A stretch of DNA of 64,000 nt from DAOUKH01 sp965261455 (GTDB taxonomy: Bacteria; Chloroflexota; Dehalococcoidia; SHYB01). Shown in pieces: positions 53,791-62,058 of this stretch. The notes under the pieces are model-generated. The model searched no databases. It was given only the letters and a program-made list of their open reading frames with translations, and was not told the DNA's origin. Both the position numbers and the translations under genes were made by a program. Each line of letters starts with the position of its first letter. Positions within the stretch are counted from its first letter, which is position 1. The stretch covers positions 1,364,001-1,428,000 of the forward strand of contig OZ253453.1 in assembly GCA_965261455.1 (NCBI GenBank), given 5' to 3'.

Positions 53791-53802
53791 TGAAGAACTT
53801 CA

Positions 53803-53923
53803 GCGTGGCCGGTCTCCTAGGGACCAACAAGGCCACGCCGGAGTTGCAGAGCGGAGTTTAGAGAGACGGCCCCCCGCGGCTATCCCCCCGCCGGGCCCGT
53901 GACCGCCACCGCGCGGCGGTCAC
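53803..53923. other. Structured intergenic stretch without a gene
   Basis: The 502-bp gap 53582-54083 has no credible ORF. Besides the hairpin at 53763 it holds GCGTGGCC/GGCCACGC (53803-53810, 53831-53838, with inner GGTC/GACC) and GTGACCGCC/GGCGGTCAC (53899-53907, 53915-53923). It may be an untranslated leader of the selenoprotein operon or the scar of an insertion. Confidence 0.4.
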
Positions 53924-54083
53924 TCCCCAAACTCAGCTGAAAAGAGTACGCGTTGGCCCCCCTATGCCTTCCGTGGCTCTTTCTCCTCTAGTGGACCGGC
54001 CTCATGTTGCCGCCGCCCTCCATACCACGTAACATCTGCCCATATCCGGCGAGGCCGCGTTCAGCGGCGCGAAAGGAAGCGTC

Positions 54084-54626
54084 ATGGCGAAGATCGAGCT
54101 GCTCGACCCTACCGGCGTCATGCCCAAGTTGGACAAGACCGACACCCCCACCCTCGACACCATCGACGGGAAGCGGATCGGCTTCCGCGTGGACTGGGCC
54201 AACTTCGATGTCTTCTGTGACGAGGTCGACGCCCACCTCAAGGAGAACTACGAGCCCCTCGAGGTCAAGCACTACTACCCGAGCGGCCGGAGCCAGACCG
54301 ACTCGGGCGCCCAGGAACTGGCCGACTTCGTAGAAAGCGTGGATGCCGTCGCCGTCGGCCTCGCGGCCTGAGGCTCCTGCACAGCGTGGAGTGTCCACGA
54401 CACAATTGCCGTCAACGAGTTGGGTAAGCCGGCGGTCCTCATGGTGACCTCCGAGTTCGTCAAGCTGGCCGAGAGCCTGCTGCGCGCCCGCAACCGCAGC
54501 GACATCCCGATGGTCGTCCTGCCTCATCCCTTCGAGCCCCTGCCCAAGGACGACATCAAGGCGCTGGCCAAAGAGAAGTACGAGGCCGTGGCCAGGGCGC
54601 TGACCGACGGCGAGACGAGCGCTTAG
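54084..54626 (+). CDS. UGSC-family selenoprotein (Sec encoded by TGA at 54369-54371)
   Basis: A 180-aa protein read through an in-frame TGA at codon 96. The sequence across the codon reads VDAVAVGLAA, then U-G-S-C, then TAWSVHDTIAVNELGKPAV. The UGSC motif names this protein family, in which homologs carry Sec or Cys at the first position. Downstream parts LMVTSEFVKLAE, MVVLPHPFEP and the final helix continue the same domain, so the TGA is not a true stop. U96 and C99 form a U-x-x-C redox pair like thioredoxin-type enzymes, which suggests oxidoreductase chemistry, but no activity is established. ATG at 54084 follows AAAGGAAG. The 352-aa partner gene begins 9 bp after its stop. Confidence 0.92.
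54385..54399 (+). promoter_or_regulatory. Putative bacterial SECIS element
   Basis: CGTGGA (54385-54390) pairs with TCCACG (54394-54399) around loop GTG. The loop begins with G and lies 19 nt after the TGA, within bacterial SECIS spacing. It has the same 3-nt loop size as the hairpin in the peroxiredoxin gene. Confidence 0.7.
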
Positions 54627-54635
54627 GAGGCCCCG

Positions 54636-55694
54636 ATGCCGGACCCAACCCTGACGGCGGAGATCGTCGCCCTCGACGACGACTCAATCGAGGCCGTCTA
54701 CGAGCGCGCCGCGGAACTCGGCTGGATCGACGGCCTGCCCATCATCCCGCCGACCCCGGACCGCGTGAAGCGGATGATGGCGGGCGTCAACCGCGAACCG
54801 CAGGACAACGTCGCCAACATCCCGCCCAACAACGCCCCGGCGACCATCGAGAAGATCGCCATCAACGCGGTGATGGCGGGCTGCAAGCCGGAGTACATGC
54901 CGGTCGTGGTCGGCGCCATCGAGGCCTGCGCCGACCCGCAGTTCAACCTCTACGCGCTCAACACCACGACGAGCAGCGTAGGCCAGTTGCTCATCGTCAA
55001 CGGCCCCATCCGCAACGAGCTGGAGATCAACTGCGGCTACAGCGTGTTCGGCGGGGCCAACGCCCGCGCCAACACCACCATCGGGCGCGCCGTGCGCCTG
55101 GTGATGCGGAACGTGGGCGGCTCCATCGAGGGCATCGTCAGCAAGAGCACGATGGGCAACCCGCTGCGCATCACGGGCTGCGTCGGCGAGTGGGAGGAGC
55201 AGAGCCCCTGGCCGGCGCTCAGCGTCCAGCGCGGCCTCGCCGAAGGCCAGGACGCGGTCACCGTCTTCGGCGCGCAGGGCACGCTCAACCTGCAGGACGT
55301 CGCATGCAAGACGGCGGCGGGCCTGCTGACCGTCCTGGCGCACTCCATCGACTGCTCGGCCACCAACATGGTGCTCGGCAAGCTGGAGTCGGCGCAGATC
55401 CTGCTCGCGCTGTGCCCCGACTTCGCCTACATCGTGTCGCGCGACGGCTGGTCGGTCGAGGACGCGCGCCAGTTCATCTTCGAACAGACAAGCGCGGTCC
55501 CGCTCGACCGCTGGCCCGAGGAGCTGCACGGCCCCATGGAGGAGCGCGGGCGCATCGTCAACGGCGTCGTGCCCATGGCGGCAAACCCCGATCAGTTCCT
55601 CATCATCGTCAACGGCGGCCTCGGCGGGCTGCACGCCATCGCGTGCCACTCCTTCGCGGAGACGGACGCGGTGACCCGCCCCATCGTGCGGTAG
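54636..55694 (+). CDS. Conserved protein of unknown function, partner of UGSC selenoprotein
   Basis: A 352-aa soluble protein that I cannot place in a named enzyme family. It starts with an acidic helix (DDDSIEAVYERAAELGWIDG), then LPIIPPTPDRVKRMM, then a long alpha/beta region with conserved-looking patches IPPNNAPATIEKIAINAVMA, NTTTSSVGQLLIVNGP, GYSVFGGANARANTTIGRA and SKSTMGNP. Cys occurs in MAGCKPE, INCGYS, ITGCVG and IDCSATN, possible partners for the selenoprotein. No signal peptide or membrane segment. ATG at 54636 follows TAGGAGGCCCCG and is 9 bp from the selenoprotein stop, so the two are translated together and probably form one functional unit. Confidence 0.8.
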   Translation: MPDPTLTAEIVALDDDSIEAVYERAAELGWIDGLPIIPPTPDRVKRMMAGVNREPQDNVANIPPNNAPATIEKIAINAVMAGCKPEYMPVVVGAIEACADPQFNLYALNTTTSSVGQLLIVNGPIRNELEINCGYSVFGGANARANTTIGRAVRLVMRNVGGSIEGIVSKSTMGNPLRITGCVGEWEEQSPWPALSVQRGLAEGQDAVTVFGAQGTLNLQDVACKTAAGLLTVLAHSIDCSATNMVLGKLESAQILLALCPDFAYIVSRDGWSVEDARQFIFEQTSAVPLDRWPEELHGPMEERGRIVNGVVPMAANPDQFLIIVNGGLGGLHAIACHSFAETDAVTRPIVR

Positions 55695-55740
55695 CGCGCC
55701 GCGCCGGGCCCAAGACGAACGCACAGCCTAGGAGGCAATC

Positions 55741-56532
55741 ATGGCGGATTCACTGCTCGGCTTGGAGGATAAGGTCTGCCTCGTCACCGGTTCGGGGCAG
55801 GGGATGGGCGAAGGGATCGCCACCGTCCTCGCCGAGGCCGGCTGCCACGCGGCGGTCGTCGATCTGAACCCGGAAAAGGCCGAGCGCGTCGCCGCCAAGA
55901 TCCGCGGCATGGGCCGCCGGGCCATCGCCCTCACCGCCGACGCGCGGTCGGAGGACGCCGTCCGCAAAATGGTGGAAGACACCGTGGCCGAGCTCGGCGG
56001 GCTGGACATCGGCGTGTGCAACATCGGCGGGCTGAGCCAGGAGCACCCCGCGCTGGTGGTCGACTCATCGCTCGAGTTCTGGGACTACGTGGTCAATCAG
56101 AACCTGCGCTCGACGTACCTCTGCTCCCGCGAAATGGCCCGGTCTATGGTCGAGCGCGGCGTGAAGGGCGCCATCGTCAACATCGCCTCGATCAGCGGGC
56201 TGCGGGCGTCCGCGCGGCTCTCGCCCTACGGCGCGTCGAAGGCGGGGATCATGCACTACACCCAGACGCTGGCCATGGAACTCGCCCCGCGCGGCATCCG
56301 CGTGAACTGCGTCTCGCCGGCGTCGATCAACACGCCGGAGGCGCTGGGGCACTCGGGCCGGACGGAGATGGACGCCTCGGTCATCCCTATCGGGCGCGCG
56401 GGGCAGCCGGAGGACATCGGCTTCCTCGTCGCCATGCTCGCCTCCGACCGCGCCGGCTACGTCGGCCAGACCATCCACGCCGACGGCGGCCTCAGCTGCA
56501 CCTCGGCCCGCCCCCAGATGGCCGGCGGCTAG
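55741..56532 (+). CDS. Short-chain dehydrogenase/reductase (SDR)
   Basis: A 263-aa classical SDR with TGSGQGMGEG as cofactor motif near residue 18, CNIGG where NNAG is usual, and the active-site Ser (IASISG) and YGASKAG Tyr-Lys pair. LASDRAGYVGQTIHADGG near the end is typical of the FabG-like group. ATG at 55741 follows TAGGAGGCAATC. It follows the selenoprotein pair on the same strand with a 46-bp gap and precedes a luciferase-like oxidoreductase by 6 bp. Confidence 0.9.
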   Translation: MADSLLGLEDKVCLVTGSGQGMGEGIATVLAEAGCHAAVVDLNPEKAERVAAKIRGMGRRAIALTADARSEDAVRKMVEDTVAELGGLDIGVCNIGGLSQEHPALVVDSSLEFWDYVVNQNLRSTYLCSREMARSMVERGVKGAIVNIASISGLRASARLSPYGASKAGIMHYTQTLAMELAPRGIRVNCVSPASINTPEALGHSGRTEMDASVIPIGRAGQPEDIGFLVAMLASDRAGYVGQTIHADGGLSCTSARPQMAGG

Positions 56533-56538
56533 CGCGGC

Positions 56539-57549
56539 ATGCTCGAACGCATCGGGGTCAACCTCACGCTGCGGGAGGACCGCCCGGTCCCCGAGATCGT
56601 CGAGTTCGTCCAGCGGCTCGAAGGGGCGGGCTACGACTCGGTGTGGGTGGGGGAGTCGTGGGGGCGGGAGCTGTTCGTCATGCTCACCGCGCTGGCGTGC
56701 CACACCTCGCGCATCCAGATCGCGGCGGGCATCGCCAACGTCTACAGCCGCACCCCCGCGCTGGTGGCGCAGTGCGCCGCGACCCTCGACGAAGTCTCCG
56801 GCAAGCGGGCCATCCTCGGCCTCGGAACCAGCGGGGCGAAGGTTATCCGTGACTGGCACGGCGTCCCCTACGACAGGCCCCTGCAGCGCACGCGGGAGTA
56901 CGTCGAGATCGTCCGGCTGGCGCTGAGCGGTCAGCGGGTCAACTACGACGGCGAGATCTACAAGCTGCGCGACTTCCGGATCGCGACGAAGCCGCCCCGC
57001 TCCGACACGCCCATCTTCGTCGCCTCGCTGGGCCCGAAGAACGTCCGCTTGACCGGCGAGCTCGCCGACGGATGGGCGCCGCTCTACGTCTCGCCCAACT
57101 ATCTGCCCCAGTTGCAGGCCTGGCTGGCCGAGGGCGCGACACGGGCCGGACGCGACCCGCGCGAGGTGGACCTGCGCCCCTACGTCGTCGCCTGCGTGGA
57201 CGACGACCCCCAGGTGGCGCGCAAGCTCATCAAGGGGCACCTCGCCTTCTACATCGGCGGGATGGGCCGGTACTACCGCGACCTCATCGCGCGGTACGGC
57301 TACGTCGAGGAGACCGACCGCATCACCGACCTGTGGTCGAAGCGCGAGCGCGCACAGGCCGCCGACGTCGTCACCGACGCCATGGTCGACGAGTTCTGCG
57401 CCGGCGGCACACCGGAACAGGCACGGCAGAAGCTGGCCGACCTCGCGGACAAGGGGCTGGACTCGCCCGTCCTCTACGTACCTAACGGCTCGCCGATGGA
57501 GACGATGCTGCGGACCGTCGACGAGCTGGCGCCGGCGAAGTTCCGCTAG
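56539..57549 (+). CDS. LLM-class (luciferase-like) flavin-dependent oxidoreductase
   Basis: A 336-aa luciferase-fold enzyme with DSVWVGESWGRELFV, AILGLGTSGAKVI, WHGVPYDRPLQRTREY and FVASLGPKNVRLTGELADGW. Highly similar in these motifs to 34572-35567, so the two are paralogs. The cofactor may be FMN or F420. ATG at 56539 starts 6 bp after the SDR stop, pointing to one transcript with the selenoprotein operon. Interestingly both luciferase-like genes lie near a selenoprotein gene. Confidence 0.9.
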   Translation: MLERIGVNLTLREDRPVPEIVEFVQRLEGAGYDSVWVGESWGRELFVMLTALACHTSRIQIAAGIANVYSRTPALVAQCAATLDEVSGKRAILGLGTSGAKVIRDWHGVPYDRPLQRTREYVEIVRLALSGQRVNYDGEIYKLRDFRIATKPPRSDTPIFVASLGPKNVRLTGELADGWAPLYVSPNYLPQLQAWLAEGATRAGRDPREVDLRPYVVACVDDDPQVARKLIKGHLAFYIGGMGRYYRDLIARYGYVEETDRITDLWSKRERAQAADVVTDAMVDEFCAGGTPEQARQKLADLADKGLDSPVLYVPNGSPMETMLRTVDELAPAKFR

Positions 57550-57559
57550 CCCGCGCGTC

Positions 57560-58861
57560 TTGGACCTCTCCTCACTTCGCTTGACGCCGCCGGAGTCGAT
57601 CCTGGGGCGCCACGTCTTCTACGGATGGTGGATCGTCACCGCCGTCTTCGGCCTGACCTCGATGGTATCGGGCTTCTACTTCCTCGGCTTCTCCGCCTTC
57701 GTGCTCCCCCTCTCTGAGACGTTCGACGTGGGGCGCGACAGCGTCGGGCTCCTCTTTGGCGTCTCAAGCTCCGTCGCCGCCGTCTTCGGGCTGGCGGCGG
57801 CGCGAATAAGTCCCCGCGTCATGACCTTCGCCGGCGTGCTCATGATGGGCGTCGGTTTCCTGCTCCTGGGGCGGGCGGAGTCGTTCCTGGCCTACGCCTT
57901 CATCCAAGCGCCGCTGGTGGCCACGGGCGGCTTCCTAATCGTGATGTACGGCTCGGGGACGATCATTAACAACTGGTTCTCCAAGCGGCGCGGGCTCGCC
58001 TTCGCCATCGGGATGACGGGAGTGAGCTTCGGAGCGCTGCTGGTCAACCTGACGCAGTTCCTCATCGACGGCATGGGGTGGCGCGACACGACGCTGGTGC
58101 TCGGCATCATCGTGCTCACCGCGGGGTTGCCCCTGGCGGCGATCATGCGAACGCGCCCCGAGGATGAGGGGCTGCTGCCTGACGGAGAGCAGCCGCGCCC
58201 CGGCGTCCAAGCCCCCGCAACGTCCGCCGCCGTGCCAGTCCTGCCTGCCGACAGCGGCCACACGGTGCGTCAGGCCCTGGCTACGCGGACGTTTTGGGTG
58301 ATGAGCCTCGCGTTCATGGCGCGGAACTTCGTCACCACCGGCCTCGGCGGACACTTCATCCCCGCCATCGAAGACAAGGGCTTCACCGCCGCTGCCGCCG
58401 CCGCGCTGCTGATCGCCTTCGCGGCGATGACCGTGCCCAGCCGGCTGACCTCCGGGTACCTCGGCGACCGTTGGCGGCGCAACATCATCGCGGGCGTTCT
58501 CATGGTGGTCATCGCGGGCTCGATGCTGATCATGATCTGGGCCCAGGCGCTGGCACTCATCATCGTCTTCGTGCTCCTCTACGGCGCCGCCTGGGGCGGC
58601 ATCGGCGGCGCGATGTCGATGGCGCTCCGCGGCGAGTTCTTCGGACGGCGCGACTTCGCCGCCATCGCCAGCGTCACCACGCTCGTCATCGGGCTCGGCG
58701 AGATCTCCGGCCCTTTCGTGGCCGGGCGCATCTTCGAGGAGACCGGCTCCTACCGGCTGGCCTACGTCGCCTTCGCCGTGGCAGCCCTCATCTCCGCGAT
58801 CGGCCTCCTCTCCCTGCGCCCGCCCCAGCGCGGTACGCCGACGGAACCGGTGACGGACTAG
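57560..58861 (+). CDS. MFS transporter
   Basis: A 433-aa major facilitator carrier with about 12 membrane helices and a soluble central loop (residues about 205-235, DEGLLPDGEQPRPG). TTG at 57560 lies 10 bp after the preceding stop; the protein starts with a short polar tail before FYGWWIVTAVFG, the usual first helix. It ends the operon 54084-58861. Its last 60 bases are partly repeated at 59662-59722, beyond the toxin-antitoxin genes. Confidence 0.88.
   Translation: MDLSSLRLTPPESILGRHVFYGWWIVTAVFGLTSMVSGFYFLGFSAFVLPLSETFDVGRDSVGLLFGVSSSVAAVFGLAAARISPRVMTFAGVLMMGVGFLLLGRAESFLAYAFIQAPLVATGGFLIVMYGSGTIINNWFSKRRGLAFAIGMTGVSFGALLVNLTQFLIDGMGWRDTTLVLGIIVLTAGLPLAAIMRTRPEDEGLLPDGEQPRPGVQAPATSAAVPVLPADSGHTVRQALATRTFWVMSLAFMARNFVTTGLGGHFIPAIEDKGFTAAAAAALLIAFAAMTVPSRLTSGYLGDRWRRNIIAGVLMVVIAGSMLIMIWAQALALIIVFVLLYGAAWGGIGGAMSMALRGEFFGRRDFAAIASVTTLVIGLGEISGPFVAGRIFEETGSYRLAYVAFAVAALISAIGLLSLRPPQRGTPTEPVTD
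58771..58831 (+). repeat. Left copy of a 61-bp direct repeat flanking the HicBA-like cassette
   Basis: This is the normal 3' end of the MFS gene. The counterpart at 59662-59722 matches it at 53 of 61 positions by my alignment. Confidence 0.7.
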
Positions 58862-58893
58862 CGCTGCCTAGACACGCCTTGCTGCTGTTACTA

Positions 58894-58910
58894 CTATTAT
58901 CTAATAATAG
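58894..58910. promoter_or_regulatory. 17-bp AT-rich perfect palindrome, likely HicB operator/promoter
   Basis: CTATTAT-CTA-ATAATAG lies 18 bp before the antitoxin-type ATG at 58928, in otherwise GC-rich DNA. Its AT content fits a -10 region and its symmetry fits binding by a dimeric HicB repressor. Confidence 0.55.
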
Positions 58911-58927
58911 AATCGAGGGTTGGCGAG

Positions 58928-59428
58928 ATGAACTTCCAGATAGGCGGCAAGCGTTATGAGGTGGCCCGGGACGACGTGATAAACGCCACGCGCGGGAGGA
59001 CTCCCACGACGACCGACGGGCGTCACAAGTACTTCGTCCAGCTCCACGGTCGTCACTACCCCATCAAGCAGGTCGTCCAACTGGCCACCGGCTTGACGCC
59101 GCCCGAATTCACCTCGCAATACGCGCATGGGATTCTCACCGCGCTGGATTTCGACATCTCCGACCGTTCCTCACCCGGTTCGGTGTCCGCCGATGACTCC
59201 AATGGAGAGCAATCGCTGAAGCTTCTCGTCGTATTCGAGACCGATGAGGACGGCTGGGAGGTTGCGAGCTGTCCGACACTCCCAGGGTGTCACAGCCAGG
59301 GCCGGACGAGAAGCGAAGCGCTGGCGAACATCCAAGAGGCCATCAGGGGCTACCTGGCGAGTATGCGCGAGCACGGCGCCCCCCCGCCTTCCTCGTCCGA
59401 GTTCCAAGTCGTGGACGCGACCGCCTAG
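58928..59428 (+). CDS. HicB-type antitoxin with extra N-terminal domain
   Basis: A 166-aa protein. Residues about 92-150 are a HicB domain: LLVVFETDEDGWEVASCPTL, GCHSQGRTRSEALANIQEAI. The first 80 residues are not part of ordinary HicB. They look like the head domain of ScoMcrA-type modification-dependent enzymes (VQLHGRHYPIKQVVQLATG, FTSQYAHGILTALDF), a nucleic-acid-associated module. It would neutralise the downstream toxin. ATG at 58928 follows GAGGG; the stop overlaps the toxin start by one base. Confidence 0.8.
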   Translation: MNFQIGGKRYEVARDDVINATRGRTPTTTDGRHKYFVQLHGRHYPIKQVVQLATGLTPPEFTSQYAHGILTALDFDISDRSSPGSVSADDSNGEQSLKLLVVFETDEDGWEVASCPTLPGCHSQGRTRSEALANIQEAIRGYLASMREHGAPPPSSSEFQVVDATA

Positions 59429-59649
59429 TGGCCCGCTTGCCTCTGCTGTCGGGCGACGAGTTCGTCCGGGCCGTCGCCAAGATCGGATTCGCCCTCGACC
59501 GCACCGAGGGCTGCCACATGATCTTGCTAGGCCCGGCGGGACGAAGGCTCTCGGTCCCTCGTCACAAGGAGTTAGGCCGCGGCCTGTTGCGGGCGCTGAT
59601 TCGCGACGCCGGCCTGACGAGGGAAGAGTTCCTGGACCTACTCCCCTGA
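59428..59649 (+). CDS. HicA-type mRNA interferase toxin
   Basis: A 73-aa HicA/YcfA-like protein: LPLLSGDEFVRAVAKIGFAL, the catalytic His in EGCHMILL, and RHKELGRGLLRALIRDAGLT. HicA toxins cleave mRNA when the antitoxin is lost. GTG at 59428 shares its G with the antitoxin stop codon TAG, so translation is coupled. The antitoxin-before-toxin order is one known arrangement of hic loci. Confidence 0.85.
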   Translation: MARLPLLSGDEFVRAVAKIGFALDRTEGCHMILLGPAGRRLSVPRHKELGRGLLRALIRDAGLTREEFLDLLP

Positions 59650-59661
59650 ACCTTCGGGCAC

Positions 59662-59728
59662 CTTCGCCATCGCCGCGCTCATCTCCGCCATCGGCCTCCT
59701 CTCCCTGCGCCCGCCGCGCCGCCGTTGA
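59662..59728 (+). pseudogene. Duplicated 3' fragment of an MFS gene
   Basis: The frame reads FAIAALISAIGLLSLRPPRRR followed by TGA, very like the end of the MFS protein at 57560-58861 (FAVAALISAIGLLSLRPP). It has no start or upstream coding sequence. It suggests that the HicBA-like cassette was inserted in or next to this 3' end. Confidence 0.75.
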
Positions 59729-59763
59729 CCCCACCCCGCGCGAGCCGGTAGGGTGACCACGTC

Positions 59764-60870
59764 ATGCGCGTCGAACGGCTCGCCGTCACCACCATCGATC
59801 TGCCCATCGACCTCGACTTGGGGTCGAAGTACGGCACGCTCTCCATCTTGCGCTACGTCGTCGTCGGTCTCACCGGCTCGGGCGGCGAGCAGGGCGTGGG
59901 CTTCACCTTCGCCATGCGGCCGGACGGCGGGGACGCCATCGCCCGCACCCTCGCAGCGGTCGAGGACGCGGTCGTGGGGCTCGACCCCTCCAACACCGAG
60001 GCGAACTGGGCCGCGCTGCGCGCCGAGGTCGAGCGCGCCGTCGCGGCAGAAGGGGGCGGGCCGGAGGAACGCGAGGCGGGCGCTGCGGCCACGCTGTCGG
60101 CGCTCGACATCGCCCTGTGGGACCTTCTCGGCAAGGCCGAGGGCGCGCCGGTGCATCGCCTCCTCGGAGCGCGTCGGGAGTCGGTTCCCACCTACGCCAG
60201 CTACGACATGTGGGAGTCCGTCCCCGACCAAGAAGCGGCGCGCGCCGCCAAACGCTTCGTCGATGAAGGCTTCCAGGCCGTCAAGATCCGCACCGGCGGC
60301 TCGAAGGACCCCGACGCCGAGGCCCGCCGCGTCGCCATCGTGCGCGACGCCATCGGCCCCGACGTGCAGCTCATGTACGACGCCTTGCAGTACTACACCG
60401 AGGACGAGGCGGTCGCCATCGCCCGGGCCCTGGAGCTCTACGACCTGACGTGGGTCGAAGACCTGCTGCCGGAGCGCAATGTCGAGGGCTATGCGCGGGT
60501 CCGCGAGGCCGTCGGCGTTCCCATCACCACCGGGGAGAGCACGCGCTTCCCCGAAGGCCTGCGGCGGCTCGTGGAGGCGGAGGCCGTCGATATCCTCATG
60601 ATCGACGGCAAGGAAGCGGGCGGGATCACACCCTGGATGCGCGTGGCGCGGGAGTCGGGCGGTCTGCCCATCATCAGCCACATCATGCCCGAGATCAGCG
60701 CCCCGGTCATCGCGGCGCTCCCCAACGGAATGATCCTCGAGTGGTTCCCCTGGAGCTTCGGCCTCTTCGAGACGCCCCCGGCCGCCGAGCGCGGCCTCTA
60801 CCGTCTCCCCGCCGAGCCCGGCTTCGGCCTGCGCTACCGCCCCGACCTCCTCGGCCGCCTGTTCGGCTAG
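59764..60870 (+). CDS. Enolase-superfamily (mandelate racemase/muconate lactonizing type) enzyme
   Basis: A 368-aa enzyme of the enolase superfamily, which abstracts a proton next to a carboxylate with Mg2+ bound at the barrel. N-terminal capping domain then barrel. Candidate metal ligands are Asp in LMYDALQYY, Glu in WVEDLLPE and Glu in ITTGES; the second-strand Lys is in AVKIRTGG. A His in IISHIMPEIS may be the acid/base on the other side. The subgroup looks like mandelate racemase/galactarate dehydratase. ATG at 59764 has AGGGTGA upstream. SAR202-type genomes are known for many such paralogs. Confidence 0.88.
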   Translation: MRVERLAVTTIDLPIDLDLGSKYGTLSILRYVVVGLTGSGGEQGVGFTFAMRPDGGDAIARTLAAVEDAVVGLDPSNTEANWAALRAEVERAVAAEGGGPEEREAGAAATLSALDIALWDLLGKAEGAPVHRLLGARRESVPTYASYDMWESVPDQEAARAAKRFVDEGFQAVKIRTGGSKDPDAEARRVAIVRDAIGPDVQLMYDALQYYTEDEAVAIARALELYDLTWVEDLLPERNVEGYARVREAVGVPITTGESTRFPEGLRRLVEAEAVDILMIDGKEAGGITPWMRVARESGGLPIISHIMPEISAPVIAALPNGMILEWFPWSFGLFETPPAAERGLYRLPAEPGFGLRYRPDLLGRLFG

Positions 60871-60883
60871 CGCTGCCCCCTAA

Positions 60884-62058
60884 TAGAGACCCTTGCATAA
60901 CTTGATGCAGGGGCGGGGCTCTTACCCCCTTGTATCTTGGGGAGGAGAGCGGTAGACCGATACCCCCCTGGTCCAAGAAAGACCGTGGGAGAGCGATGGT
61001 CGCCGCTCCTACTCCAAGGAAGAGCCCGAACAGTTGCCAGGGCATGCAAAGCCCGAATCTGCAAGGTAGGGCCAAAGGAGAGGGATTGTGGAGTCAGCGG
61101 AACGTTTCGTGGGGATCGACGTCTCCAAGAAGGTGCTGGACATCGCCGTCCTGCCGGACGGGACGCAGTGGAGCGTCCCCAACACGCCGCAGGGAATTGA
61201 CGAATTGGTCGCCGCGCTCGGACCCCTGGCGCCGGTGCTGGTGGTGCTGGAATCGACGGGCGGACTGCAGCGGGCGGTCGTGGCGGGGCTCGTCGCGGCG
61301 CAGATCCCGACGGCGGTGGTCAATCCGCGCCAGGTGCGGGACTTCGCCAAGGCCAGCGGACGGCTGGCCAAGACGGACCGGCTGGACGCGGAGGTCATTG
61401 CGCGCTTCGGCATGGCCATCCGGCCGCGGCCCACCCGTCTACCCGACGCGGAAGCACAGGCGCTGGAGGCGCAACTGGAGCGAAGGCGGCAGGTGGTCAC
61501 CATGATCACGGCGGAGAAGAACCGTCTGAGCAGCACCGTGGGGCCGGTCCGCAAGGACATCCAGCGCCACATCGCCTGGCTGGGAAAGGAGTTGCGCAAG
61601 CTGGACGAGGAGCTGAGCAAGCGCATCCAACGGAACCCGGTATGGCGGGAGCGAGAGGACCTGCTTCGGAGCGTCCCCGGGGTGGGGCCGGTGCTGGGCA
61701 TGACGCTGCTGGCGGAGGTCCCCGAGCTGGGGGAGCTGGGCGGCAAGCAGATCGCGAGCCTGCTCGGGGTCGCCCCGTTCAACCGCGACAGCGGGATGCT
61801 GCGCGGGCGGCGCACCGTGTGGGGAGGTCGGGCGCCGGCTCGTCAGACCCTGTACATGGCCACGCTTACGGCCACGCGCCACAATCCGGTGATCCGGGAC
61901 TTCTATCTGCGGCTCTGCGGGTCGGGCAAGGCAAAGAAGGTCGCGCTGACCGCCTGCATGCGCAAACTGCTGGTCATCCTCAACAGCATGCTCAAGCACG
62001 GCGCCGCGTGGGACCCGTCGTTCGCGAGAACGGAGGTCCCAGCCGTAGAGAACCCTTG
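60884..62058 (+). mobile_element. IS110-family insertion sequence (boundaries tentative)
   Basis: An IS110 transposase gene flanked by near-identical direct repeats TAGAGACCCTTG (60884-60895) and TAGAGAACCCTTG (62046-62058), the latter overlapping the end of the transposase gene. IS110 elements lack terminal inverted repeats and recombine at short direct cores, so these could mark the ends. A full REP begins at 62074 right after it. Confidence 0.55.
60896..61087 (+). ncRNA. Candidate IS110 bridge-RNA region
   Basis: About 190 bp of non-coding DNA between the left end and the transposase GTG, the place and size where IS110-group elements encode the bridge RNA that pairs with donor and target. 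Small hairpins such as GGTC-N7-GACC near 60980-60996 are visible, but I cannot fold it into loops with certainty. Confidence 0.35.

Noticed and set aside
53568..53836. Small ORFs on both strands in the gap before the selenoprotein operon
   Set aside because: Pro/Ser/Arg-rich low-complexity translations, no ribosome binding sites and no family resemblance.
34120..54626. TGA read as Trp or other general code change to explain the two in-frame TGAs
   Set aside because: Other genes end in TGA at conserved C-termini and Trp is encoded by TGG throughout; the two TGAs are at redox-active positions with SECIS-like hairpins.
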